Origin: Spinellus fusiger
Lineage: Eukaryota; Mucoromycota; Mucoromycetes; Mucorales; Phycomycetaceae
NCBI GenBank assembly: GCA_025094145.1
Contig: JALLLS010000006.1
Coordinates: 372,001-436,000 of the forward strand
Length of the DNA stretch: 64,000 nt
Reading direction: 5' to 3'
Part shown: one piece after another, positions 53,834 through 64,000 of the stretch
Layout of the letters: the number at the start of each line of letters is the position of its first letter
Position numbering within the stretch: the stretch's first letter is position 1
The notes under the pieces: generated by a model
Databases searched by the model: none
Told to the model about the DNA's origin: nothing
Seen by the model: only the letters and a program-made list of their open reading frames with translations
Made by a program: the position numbers and the translations under genes

Positions 53834-56800
53834 CTACAGACTGTCATGCATCTCTTTGAGTATTGGGTTCTTGTTCAAAATAGCATGTGTGGCATTAAAC
53901 ACCTTGGGGTTCTTTTTCTCTCTGGTTGGATTGGATAGATCTGGCTCAATTGCATGAATGAGATGAGCATTCTCAGGAAGGCTATAGATCTTCAGCAGGA
54001 AAAGAATAACACATAGATGATGAGTAGGTAGCCATCACAGAATACAATTGAAATGACAGAAAGAGAGAGAAAGAGAGAGAAAACTTACTTGGTTATTCTT
54101 TGTCAGTAAATCAAACAGCTTTTTAAACATCATGGAAGATTCAAGGGTAGAACGTGAACCAACAATAATGAGTTTTGCTTTGGCTCTTGAAAATGCAACA
54201 TTGATTCTTTTCCAATCCTTAAGTAGATCTCCTGTCTATGGATGACAGTAGTATAGAAAGTAAAAAAAAAGTGCATTAGTGGATGGGTAAGGTGTTCATG
54301 TCGACACTACAACTACTTGCATTGTTTTCAGTGTTGCTTCGTACTAGGGAGATCAAGACACAATCTTTATCACGTCCTTGGTATTTGTCAATGGTGGCCA
54401 CCTCAAGACCTTCCACTCCCCTAAAGTACTGGTTGGCTAGTCTAAGTTGAGATCGATAGCCTGATATAACGGCCAATTGTCTGGGATAAACGCCAACTGC
54501 CAAAAAAGCCATAACAAGCTATACAAAATAATAATAATTCAGATATGAACTCCATGCATATACACACTTGACATGGGTTTGAATAGAATTGTTTACCTGG
54601 TAGAGTAGCTTAAGCTCAGTAACATTTTGGATCTCACCACGCTTATGGTATTCTTCAGAGATAGTCAATGCATCTGTATCCAAGAAAACCACCTTTTTCC
54701 TAATAAGATAGACAGATAGACAAACAGATAAGGTTAGAACAGTAGAATTCAACCCTAAACAATAGGAAGAAGAAACACTTGACTTGCATCGGATGCATAA
54801 TGTCTTTTAACCAACAAGATTCGCCATCACACATCTCTATCTCGGTGGGCACAGCAGGAACTTGTCGGTGGATCTTTTCCATTCCAGCTTTCATGGCAAA
54901 GATACGGAGGTATCGATTGGCCACACTTGCATTGCCACACTTGAGTTTATTATCGTAAATAAGGGCATTACAGACACCCATGATCTCCTTGTTCATACGG
55001 TACTGATGCTCCAAACACACAAGGGTTTGAGGATGAGCCTGAGCTAGTATACTGAATAAGGATTTTCCTAGGCCTTTCTCGAGTGCTTTTTCATTGGATA
55101 CCTAACCATGTTTTTAATTATTATTATTATTATTATTATTATACGAAGAGGAAGAGTGCGTGTAGGTCATGGATAGACATGGCTTACCACAGGAGATAGC
55201 TGATAATGATCACCCATCAGTACAAACTTGTCTGCAAAACGCAAAGGCCCGATACACGAGGGCAAGGTGACTTGTGATGCCTCTTCAATAATGCAGTAAT
55301 CAAAGGTACGCTTGGTGAGCAGACTACTACAATAGATACCCTAGATGTTATTTTATATATATAAAATGTGTTTGGTGTGCTCATGTTATGCTTACCCGTG
55401 AATACCCATACATGTCGTTCCCATAACCATTGAACTGTTTATTTTCTCTCTAATAGCCTCTACTGTATCCAAGAGTGGGTTCTTTTCAATGCTACAGCTT
55501 CGAAGTCCCTCCAACATCTATAGAAAAAAAGAAAGAAAGGAAAAGAAGATTAGACGACCAAGAAGTAGAGACTTCATATCGTATTTGATAACACTGTCAA
55601 GTAGAATAGCTACCTTGTCTGTAGATCCAAGCCGGATGAGATCCACTCCCAATTTACGCAACTTCATCAACAGGTTATCAAGGGAAAGATTGGAATGTGT
55701 AGCGATGAGAACTGATTTTCCAAGTTCAACCAATGTCTTGACAATATAGGCCATAGTCGTTGTCTTTCCAGTGCCTGGATAACCAGCAACAAGAGCATAA
55801 TCCTCGGCTATTCAATACAGCATCCACAGTTCAACTACCTCCTTTCATAGATACATGCACACAAAGATAGGGGAACTTACCCAATAAGACCTTTTCCATC
55901 ACTTGTTGTTGATCAGTATTAAAGATAGGCACCTTTGGAATATCAATGGTACCAGGCACCAAGAAAGAGGGTGTACAGAGATCAACAATTAATCGTCTTC
56001 TTTTCTCATCACCACCATGCTTTGCTTTGGATAAAAGAAGTATGATATTAGTGCGTAACAGGCTCATTGTGTAAAAGGCCGGGTCTCTTTCAATACGATA
56101 GGCCATGCCTTTGTCTGTTTCTTGTATATAATCATACACTTGGTTATCTTTTTCATTGAAATCATGGGCTTTCTTAGGGACCTTTCTTAATTGTGTTGTG
56201 GTTCGGATAGTAATAGTATCATGGTCAATGGCCACCAAGGTCCCTGCACCAAGGTTACTATGTCCTTGAGTACTTGAAATCACTAGAAGATCCTGAACTT
56301 CTAAACGTGAAGCATAAAGAGGCTTCTTTTCTTTTGCTTGTTCCGAGGCAGGATCTCGGGAGAACACATAATGGGTATGATTGTCTTTATAGTAAGATTC
56401 TTGTATCAACATATGATCAAATCCACTAGGAAACAAATACAAGAAACATAAGCAAAGACGTCTTTTTCTTTTTCTTTTTTTTCTTTCTTCTCTCTCCTAT
56501 AAAGAACAGGACACCTGCTCCAATGTGTCGTGGCTTATTCAACTTACACTCCCTTTCTCTCAATGTCATCTCCTGTATGAGACCAATTCACTCTGCGTAG
56601 ATTGCCCATGTCTTTTTCTTCCAGGTCAATTAGACTCATCCACTCTCTAAAGAATTTTTGGTATCTTTCTGTCATATGTCCTGCACTAGAATTGAACACT
56701 TCAGGAGCACCACTGGTCTTGGCGTTGCCTTTCTCAATTGCCCTGTGGTACATGAAGCATTGGTTGGAGTAATGACACTTTTTGCAGTCAAAAGGATTTT

Positions 56801-58475
56801 TCACTACAGGAGGTAGACGCGATTTCCTATTTATTGCAGTGGCCAGTCTGTTGCGCACTCGTATCAGTCTGGGAATATCTATGGATCCATCTATTAAACT
56901 AAGACTGTTGGTACGTGAATAATACAAAGCACTGAACTTCATGTCGGTTTCTGTAGATGAAGAGGGAAGAAATCAATAAAATAAGAATATCCATCGTTTG
57001 TATTTAGTAGTGATTCCAAGAGAACGTGAGAGAACGTGTGTGTGAAAGAGAGAGAGAGAGAGAGAGAAGAAATAGAATCTATTACCATAGCGATCACTCA
57101 TCAGTAATGCATACAACATTGTCTGTGTTCGATGGGATATATCACGATTTATCCGTCCTGTTTTTAATTCCAATGGTATCGTCAATACTTTATTATTTGG
57201 CAAAGACTTGATTTCAACCGTTGCATCCACCATGCCTCTAATGCCATACAGTTTACTCCACAGTAACTCTTCAATGCCCACCACACGTTGAATGCAAACA
57301 GTTTTGAATCCCTGTTCTTCTATCAGATGAGCTCGTAGATCTTTTTCAAGTACGCCATGTTGTTGAGGTTCTGGATGTATGTACATAGTGCCAAAACGAG
57401 AGAGGGAGTCAACACACTCAAGTAATAGAGTATAGGCCATATTCTCATCTTCATCAATAAGGAACAATCTTTCACGATGGTAACAAATGGATTTCCAAAG
57501 AGTGCTTTTGATTGTCGCCATGGAGAAATCCCGGATACTCATCAGATCCTGGATAACTCTATGAAGAATTTCTCCATGAACAATAGGCCGTGACAGTTCG
57601 AAAGTTCTTTTTGTTTTTTGACCGAGAACAACTCTTCGAGTGCAAGAAGAGGCGCCTGCAATGTCTGTGGCTGATAACAAGATATGAGGCAACATAACAA
57701 TGAAGTTTTGTTCGTCATCCACAGTAATATTTGAGGAGCCATCGCCAAGAGGGATGTTCATTAACCAGCCTTTATATATATATATATATGTGTATGTGTG
57801 TGTATGTATGTAGAAATTTCCCCCCACATAACATGTATTAGTTCATTGATATTTTTGTTTCTAGTCTTGTTCTTAGAGTACCTATATCGAAATAAGTGGA
57901 AACCCATTCGCCTTTTACATGCACTCTGATCTTTTTCTCGGTGCTTATTTCACTAACAAATAAAATCTAATGAAAATAGTTTAAAAACAGACAGTAAATA
58001 GGAGAGTACATGGAATGGTCAGGGTGTACCTTTTCCATTATTCTAGGTCTATAGTCGGGATCCGGTACATAAATGATGGATAGAATGATACAGTGTCGAT
58101 ATCCAAACGTATTCTTGGGATTTATCTTTTTATAGCATCCATAGAAAGAATATAGAAAGAAAGAGTTTAATGAATAAATGTTAAGCAAGAATTCAAGTGC
58201 CTAAATTCGTTTAATGTGGAGTAGATAGGAGACTCTATTGACAGATACAAAACCTTTTGATGGTTTGTAGAGAATAAACTATTCTCAGGTGCAGGTGCAG
58301 GTGCAAGTGCAGGTGAAGGTGCAGGTACAGATACAGGTGCAAGTACAGATGGTTGCATAGGTGTAGGCATATTACTGCTTTCTAACTGCTTTTTATCAAT
58401 CTCAAGGAATAAATTGTCTACTTCTTCCAGGAGAAAGTCGTTTCCAAACATCTCATCATCACTATTGCTTGTCAT
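53834..58475 (-). CDS. DNA2: DNA replication helicase/nuclease Dna2
   Basis: Fourteen exons give about 1163 residues: 58475-58254, 58200-58030, 57966-57882, 57769-57086, 56950-56548, 56425-55881, 55807-55614, 55517-55396, 55326-55188, 55101-54779, 54699-54597, 54518-54317, 54231-54089 and 53989-53834. Dna2 trims long Okazaki flaps and resects double-strand breaks. The RecB-type nuclease region has GEILHRVIQDLM and LELKTGR (about residue 360). The Fe-S cysteines are in SSCTRRVV and CKKCHYSNQC. The SF1 helicase has Walker A GYPGTGKTTT (Lys718), THSNLSLDNLL, CIIEEASQVTLPS in place of the DEASQ box, LMGDHYQLSPV, LEHQYRMN, ISGYRSQL, IDKYQGRDKD and INVAFSRAK. The N-terminus has an AP-rich repeat. 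Exon 2 may instead begin at 58125 (25 residues fewer), and the junction at 54700-54778 has two possible solutions. The family is certain; these two junctions are not. Confidence 0.92.
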
Positions 58476-58565
58476 CGTATTATATAAATAAGCCTTTTAT
58501 GTCTATACAATAATATAATATTTATGTGAATAAAGAGCGAGAAAGAAAGATAAAAAGAAAGAAGA

Positions 58566-58925
58566 ATGCAAGCACTAAAACGAAATGCCAGCCGAAAGGA
58601 CTTTCTTCATCAAACTCAGTCATCCCAAAAAAAAAATTGGACTGTTTCTTTATTAGACATTTTCTTTCATAGTCTTGTAGTCTCTAGCACCCAGTATGTT
58701 TATTTAGTAGGCACTATCCCTCTTTTTTCTTCTATTCTTCATCATAAAGACTTTAGAATGTCTATAGGCCAAAGAAGACGCATGGACATTGTAGAAATGA
58801 TAGAATGGTCTATAGTAATTCATTCTATTCCCGGTTCAAAACGAACACAAAGTGCATATTTACTAGTCTGTTTCCTTATCTCAATTGTTTATTCTATTCA
58901 AAAAGAACTCATTTTATTATTATAA
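58566..58925 (+). CDS. Hypothetical small membrane protein
   Basis: An open frame of 119 codons starting 90 bp from the DNA2 start and transcribed away from it. The first 25 residues are polar and basic (MQALKRNASRKDFLHQTQSS). A hydrophobic stretch follows (SLLDIFFHSLVVSSTQYVYL) and a second at the C-terminus (AYLLVCFLISIVYSI) before LILLL and a stop, so two membrane segments are possible. I recognise no family. It could also be an exon of a longer gene or an AT-rich chance frame. Confidence 0.3.
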   Translation: MQALKRNASRKDFLHQTQSSQKKNWTVSLLDIFFHSLVVSSTQYVYLVGTIPLFSSILHHKDFRMSIGQRRRMDIVEMIEWSIVIHSIPGSKRTQSAYLLVCFLISIVYSIQKELILLL

Positions 58926-58968
58926 AAAATTAATCTGGAGGCAATCATAACAGGATGCTCTTCATAAA

Positions 58969-59068
58969 CAATAAAACAATAAAACAATAAAACAATAAAA
59001 CAATAAAACAATAAAACAATAAAACAATAAAACAATAAAACAATAAAACAATAAAATAATAAAATAAT
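58969..59068. repeat. (AATAAAAC)n tandem repeat
   Basis: About twelve perfect 8-bp units, ending in AATAAAAT variants, just downstream of the small ORF. Confidence 0.95.
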
Positions 59069-59795
59069 AGATATGTATAAACAGAGCACAAGTAACACGC
59101 AAGTAGCTTGGACAAATGCTTAGTAACAATATAAAAGAACCATAAAAGCTCTTTGGTGAGTTTTATTGTCTTATAGTCTTTTATTTATTGAAATATTCTA
59201 TTATTGTTTAAAATGGCCAAAGAGAATAAGAAAGATGAGTAATGAAGAATAGCCACTATGTATTACAGATAACACAGTTAAGTTTGTGATCGGTCGTGAG
59301 CCAAAGAATGGGAAAATTGAAAATAGGAAAGTGGGAAATGATTGGGAAATAGAAAACAATTGTGTAGCCTTGCAAATGAAACACTGCTCTTATTTATTAT
59401 TTATTATTCCTAAAGGGCACCTATTTGTTATAGCCCAAGAGCACTATGTCCTAATATAAAAAAAATAAACAATAAAAGAGGGTTGTTCCTTACGAGTATT
59501 GCCTCAATTCATTTGTAGATGCCAAAAATAGTGTTCATTTGAGTATACATGTATGTGTAGATCCTAAACAAAGGTAGGCTTCAAATCTACTCCTTCTCTA
59601 TGGGTAGATGTGTGTGTATGTGTGTATATGGGTGTGTGTATGCATGTATGTATGTTTTATAGAAGACGGCAGTGATAGTAAAATAACAGTGGCTATGGGA
59701 ATGATATTGGAAATGAAAAGGCACTGTCTCTTTTGCTTTGAATTCTAGACACTCTTAGAGTCATCTTTGAATACAAACAACATGGTTTGTCAAGA
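59069..59795. other. No gene seen
   Basis: AT-rich region with a (TG/TA)n-like tract at 59605-59655. Serves as the 3' flank of the USP gene. Confidence 0.4.
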
Positions 59796-61683
59796 CTACA
59801 TGGTTGTACAAGCGGAGGTGCGGTTGTCCTTGGATTTAGCAGGTATGAATGTGTAATGGTTCTGTAGTGTGATGTTCTCACCATAGACATAACCCCTTTT
59901 CTCATCTTGTGCTTTGAATGCCACTGCAGGTTGAGAGTGTTCACATGTCTTGTTAAACTCATAGAACAGAATATAGGCATCTCTAGAAAGTTCTTCAAAC
60001 ACTTCTTCAGCATCATGTCCAGGAATGACTCGAATACGCTGGTGGATGGCCATGTCATCTATTCATAATAAAACAATGAGAGTTATTCTACCATGTCCTC
60101 TGATAATATGCGTATCTACATAGAGATGCATTCCTCACCTTGTTTAAGCCACGAAGAGTCTTCTTGGAGGCTCATCCTTGCATAGCTGATGTAATGTCCA
60201 GAACTAGGAGAGTCTCCTTTATGGCACACTGCGCTTCTAAGATGCATAATAAATTCAATTGGTTTGTTGCACAAAGGACAGACATGCGTATCTGCATTCT
60301 GGTTAACAAATGCATTAAATGGAATACTAGAAGGAATGGTGACTCTGCTCTTGTTTTTGGTACATCCACCTCGAAGATCATACTGGTACCGCTTCAAAAC
60401 AATAGGCACCATCATTGTATGGTCTGGGAAAGAATGTTCAGCCTGTGTTCTGATGGCTGTTCCTTGTTCATTGCAAGCACTATAAAAGGGTAGAAGCTCA
60501 AGGACTTGCCATGCTGCCACAGCCACCTCCTCCTGTTTCTCTGTAAAGTGCACCTTTTCGGGTGGAGATTCCTCAGTATACTCTGGAGCACTGTCTGTTC
60601 CAAATGCACCAGCAAAGGCAGTATAATCTATGTTTCGTTTTACACCTGTTACCATACTGCTATAGAAGTGGTTGAGTAAAAGTATCTCCAGTCTGGCCTC
60701 GTGTGCTTCAAAGGGTACAGAAATCATCAGGGCCCTGTCTGTCATGACTCGATCATCGTCTGAATCTTGGTTGGCACCATGAAAAAGACGTAATTGGAAC
60801 TATAAAGACACCCATGCATAGATACATGCACATAGATACACACACAGCCATATCAACAGAACAAACAATAAGCACACGCTTCCATAGAGTTGTGAAAAGA
60901 GAACAAGGCAGAAATGAACCTCTCTTTTCTTATGTTTTGGTTCACAAGTTCTCTAGAGACTATGGAAGAGTTGCTTACTGGAATATAAGGCAGTTCAAAG
61001 ATCTCTGTCAAGAACATGAACAGCTCACTGGCATCTTCCTGAGTCCAAACACCGGCTTCATTCTGACCATGCCAAGAACACTCCTGCAATATTCTTCTTA
61101 AACTCTGGATAAAGTCTCCCTTGACAAGATGCCCTTTACGCAGCGTATTCACATACAATCTTAGATAGATCTGCAGTTTCTGCTTCTCCAATTCTTCAGA
61201 AGTCGTATCGTAGGTTAGCAAAGGATCAAATGTAGTGAGATTGGCGTACATGGCAAACAGTAAGCTATTGATATAGCAGCTTGTGTTTTGATCATTGACA
61301 CTTCCCAAAAAAACTTGGGTGGCATCAGGCAAAGGTCGAAGAAGACCCAGGGCAGCTTCTTCATAGTTTTCAAGCTCAACTCTTGCCTTTCTCATATTCC
61401 AGTCGTTGGCTTCCAATACACTCTGGATAGTGGAATCTTCAAGGGCAACCGACAGATTATCCTTGGCATAGTCAGAAAGAGCAGTGATCTTGGCAAACTG
61501 TTCGTCTAGTAAATGATTTTTGTTGGTTGAATCGAGATCTTTGACATGTCTTTTGGGATGAGAGAAAAAGTGCCAGAGCCGTATCTGCTTTTTGTGGGGG
61601 CTTTTCTTCCCCTTTGCATAACCGTCATTGGAAGACACTTTTGAATTTAGTTTGTGGGGTCTATGTTGGATAGCTTCACTCAT
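59796..61683 (-). CDS. Ubiquitin-specific protease (USP/UBP family)
   Basis: Three exons (61683-60979, 60799-60139, 60058-59796) give 542 residues. USP enzymes are cysteine proteases that remove ubiquitin. The Cys box is GSVNDQNTSCYINSLLFAMY with Cys136, and the His box is SSGHYISYARMS with His437. Between them are TQEDASELFMFLTEIFELP (QQD-like box), the finger segment HVCPLCN and VPIVLKRYQYD. A small helical segment before the catalytic core (IQSVLEANDWNMRKARVELE) resembles a UBA-like ubiquitin-binding motif. The N-terminal 45 residues are basic. The C-terminal exon carries DAYILFYEFNK, the usual last strand. Closest in feel to fungal USPs related to USP25/28, but the subfamily is not certain. 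It lies 217 bp downstream of the polyamine oxidase stop, on the same strand. Confidence 0.9.
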
Positions 61684-61900
61684 TGTCTAGGCAGATAAGA
61701 AGGTGGAAACGATAGAAACAAGGAGGAAGAGAATAGATAAGCCTAAAGGTGAGTGGTTGTTAGGGAATCACACTTTCCATTTGAAGACAACATTGATCAG
61801 TGTTGGATGTCGATGTTTAAATAATATATTAAAGTAGAATGTGGGATGAAAAATAAAATAAAATAAAAAATAATTCTATCCTCACGAATGGTATGGATAA

Positions 61901-63741
61901 TTATTTACGGATATAGTCAGGTCGCAAGTGAGCCAAGGAAATCTCAGGGTAGTAAGGAGATCTTGGACATCTTCCCTTGATGCACTGAGCAACAGCATCT
62001 CCTGTCTCTGCACCACTGAACCAAGCACCCTGCAAGAATCCAAAGTAGTTGGTTGACATGGCTTCACCAGCAAAGAAAAGTCTGTTCTGGAGAGGTGCTT
62101 TCATGTTGGCATGGTGCTCGCTCAGCTCTCCAATGGGCCAGTTGGAATAACTTCCACGGAAAAGTGGGTTGCTATGCCAGCGGGGAAAAAGGATACTGGT
62201 GGGCTCGGGGATTTTAGGACCGTACATGGATCTGAGGACTTCCATAATCTCAGCCTGCACTTCAGCATCAGTCATGGCCTCTACAGCATAAGACTCTTCT
62301 TGAGTGACAGTAACAAACAAAACATTGGTAGATGGGCCGCCCTTGAGATAACCAGGGGCGTTTAGATTTTGCCACACAGCATATCTGCCACGCTCAACAG
62401 GATCAGCATAGAGTGTGAATTGGGTATCGTCCCAGAATTGGTGTGGAAAGTTAAGGAAAATTTTGGTATACGTTGCCATATGGAATCCATAAATACCCTC
62501 CATTTTCCATTCAGGAAAGGCAGGGCTCCACTGAACATCTTGGTTCTGGAGAACACCCACACTAATAAAGTAGGTGAGATGGCTGGGCTACTATAGTAGA
62601 TAGAGTGTTTACTTACGAAAAGGTGCTGATAGCATAGTCTGCTTTGATGATCTCTTCATCAGAGTGAACAGTAACACCACGCTTTGTGTATTCAACCTTG
62701 GTGACCGTTGTGTTGAGCTTGACACGTGGATCTTGATTGCGCAGGAAAAGCTTTGACTCTTCCAAAAAGATATGTTTGAATCCTCTAATAGCCAACATGT
62801 TAGCAAGTGGCTTAAAATACAAACTAACCTTGGATCAGTGACAAACAAATCACCCTGACTGTCGGGACCAAATCCAGTGTAGGTCCAGTTGTTGTTCGTG
62901 ACTGAGAGAAGTGTAGAAGAGACTTCAGGGTTCTCTCCAAGCTCCCAATCAAAGACATAGTACTCAACAGCCTTCTCCATAGGTGTCTGTGGGTTCCATC
63001 CAACAAGACTTAATCCAGTTCTTGCACTAATGTCCACATCATTATCGGCAATTCTCTTCACTAGTTATCAGCCATTGAGTGAGTGATCTATTGATAAAAT
63101 GGAGATGTAAGATGCTTACATGCAAATTCAGCCATGCGTTCTGAGGCTTCATTGAATCTAATAAATTACAACAGACATTAAATGAATAAATACCAATACT
63201 AATAAATACCAATACCAATAAATACCAATACCAATACTAATTAAAGAAAACACTTACGCGGTGTATTCTTTTGTTCCATTTGTTTTACCGTGTTCATTAT
63301 AGAAGGAAAGACTGTCACCATCTGTTGGTGTGGTTGTGAGGTTGTATTTCTGACGCAATTGGTTGATAGGGTTGGAGCCAAGACCTTGCACCCAGTTACA
63401 GCCAATCTCTACGCTGACATTCTCAAAGGGAACATTTTGGGCTCTTCCTATGTATCATAATAAATGAATTAACAAATCTTTGATACTGTCTGACATTGGA
63501 ATAATAATAATATGAACAAAAAGAAATGAAAATATATACCTCCAAGTGTATCTCTTGCTTCAACAATAACAAAATCAGTGATGCCAGCATCGGATAAATG
63601 CCGGGCAGCATTAATAGCACTCACACCACCGCCCAAGATGGCTACTTTGGTATTAGTCACTTTCTTTGCATCAGCAGAGCCACTGAAGGAAAGCAGCGAA
63701 ATTGAGAGGCTCACTGCCAATTTAATAGAACAGAAACGCAT
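61901..63741 (-). CDS. Secreted FAD-dependent polyamine oxidase
   Basis: Six exons (63741-63537, 63447-63258, 63157-63120, 63060-62829, 62784-62617, 62561-61901) give 497 residues. A signal peptide is clear (MRFCSIKLAVSLSISLLSFS, cleavage near SADA). The ADP-binding motif is KVAILGGGVSAINAARHLSD, followed by FVIVEARDTLGGRAQNV. The flavin-binding C-terminus is RLFFAGEAMSTNYFGFLQGA. Conserved in between are EIGCNWVQGLG (substrate entrance) and FPRWHSNPLFRGSYSNWP. These features match plant and fungal polyamine oxidases (flavin monoamine oxidase superfamily), which oxidise spermine or spermidine and release hydrogen peroxide. Location is predicted outside the cell or in the vacuole. All splice sites are GT-AG; exon 3 has only 38 nt. 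Whether it cleaves at the exo or endo side of the amine cannot be told. Confidence 0.94.
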
Positions 63742-64000
63742 GACCAGAGATTTAGCGTAGGTGACAGAAGAATGGAGAAAAGAGAGAGAGCGAGTTGGAT
63801 AAGATGCAGGCTTCTGTATAAAAATCTATTGTACCATTTTGCTATGCATTTATATATGAATGCATTCTTATAATCTACATCTGCTGCAGCAAATATATGA
63901 CTGTTTTACATCTTAAAGTTTAAGCTTTTACTAGTTTACAATTTTTTTTAAAAAAAAATCGTAGGGAGAATAAAAAAGGGCAGCAAGAATAGGCAGATTT
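63742..64000. promoter_or_regulatory. Upstream region of the polyamine oxidase gene
   Basis: Minus-strand promoter region with TTTTTATAC about 75 bp upstream of the ATG as a TATA-like candidate. A-rich tracts lie farther up. No other gene seen to the window edge. Confidence 0.35.

Noticed and set aside
1..64000. CRISPR arrays, operons or bacterial promoters
   Set aside because: The window is eukaryotic; tandem repeats present lack unique spacers of constant length.

Overview
This window looks like nuclear DNA of an early-diverging filamentous fungus, most likely Mucoromycota (Mucorales-like). The genes are eukaryotic and fungal in type: 60S ribosomal protein L15, the GPI transamidase subunit GAA1, a PHO80-like cyclin, eukaryotic glycogen debranching enzyme, Dna2, a SART3-like splicing factor and a secreted subtilase. 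They carry many short introns (about 45-180 nt) with GTAAGT-like donors. One GAA1 intron has all the signals of a U12-type AT-AC intron, which fits a zygomycete and not Dikarya. Coordinates of spliced genes were worked out by hand from reading-frame continuity, splice signals and family motifs.

Left part (1-20.9 kb): the first kilobase holds the 5' end of an unidentified minus-strand gene and the intact RPL15 gene. Then follows an AT-rich, gene-poor stretch full of decayed sequence: a complete but broken kinesin-14 gene (about 3.05-6.15 kb, minus), a low-complexity ORF (7.6-8.4 kb), and at least five Tc1/mariner-like transposase relics (2.3-2.9, 9.9-10.3, 10.6-11.4, 12.0-12.6, 13.0-14.6 kb). 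One relic is interrupted by a tRNA-derived SINE with a perfect 16-bp target-site duplication. A second, 5'-truncated copy of the same SINE lies at 16.7-16.9 kb with its own 18-bp duplication. From 15.3 to 20.9 kb I see no other gene.

Middle (20.9-34 kb): a secreted subtilisin-like protease, then a 3.9-kb non-coding stretch with a MITE-like element (25.76-25.97 kb) and many simple repeats. Three minus-strand genes follow: an HSF-type transcription factor, a zinc-independent quinone oxidoreductase and a PHO80-like cyclin.

Right part (34-64 kb) is gene-dense: GAA1 (+), tRNA-dihydrouridine synthase DUS1-like (-), a SART3-like HAT protein that has lost its RRMs (+), glycogen debranching enzyme (-), an OTU deubiquitinase (+), MsrA (+), DNA2 (-), a USP deubiquitinase (-) and a secreted FAD polyamine oxidase (-). 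Several neighbours are divergent pairs (cyclin/GAA1, DUS1/SART3, debranching enzyme/OTU). The genes are unrelated housekeeping functions and do not form a cluster. A 24-copy 20-bp minisatellite with higher-order structure and a possible structured RNA sit between OTU and MsrA.
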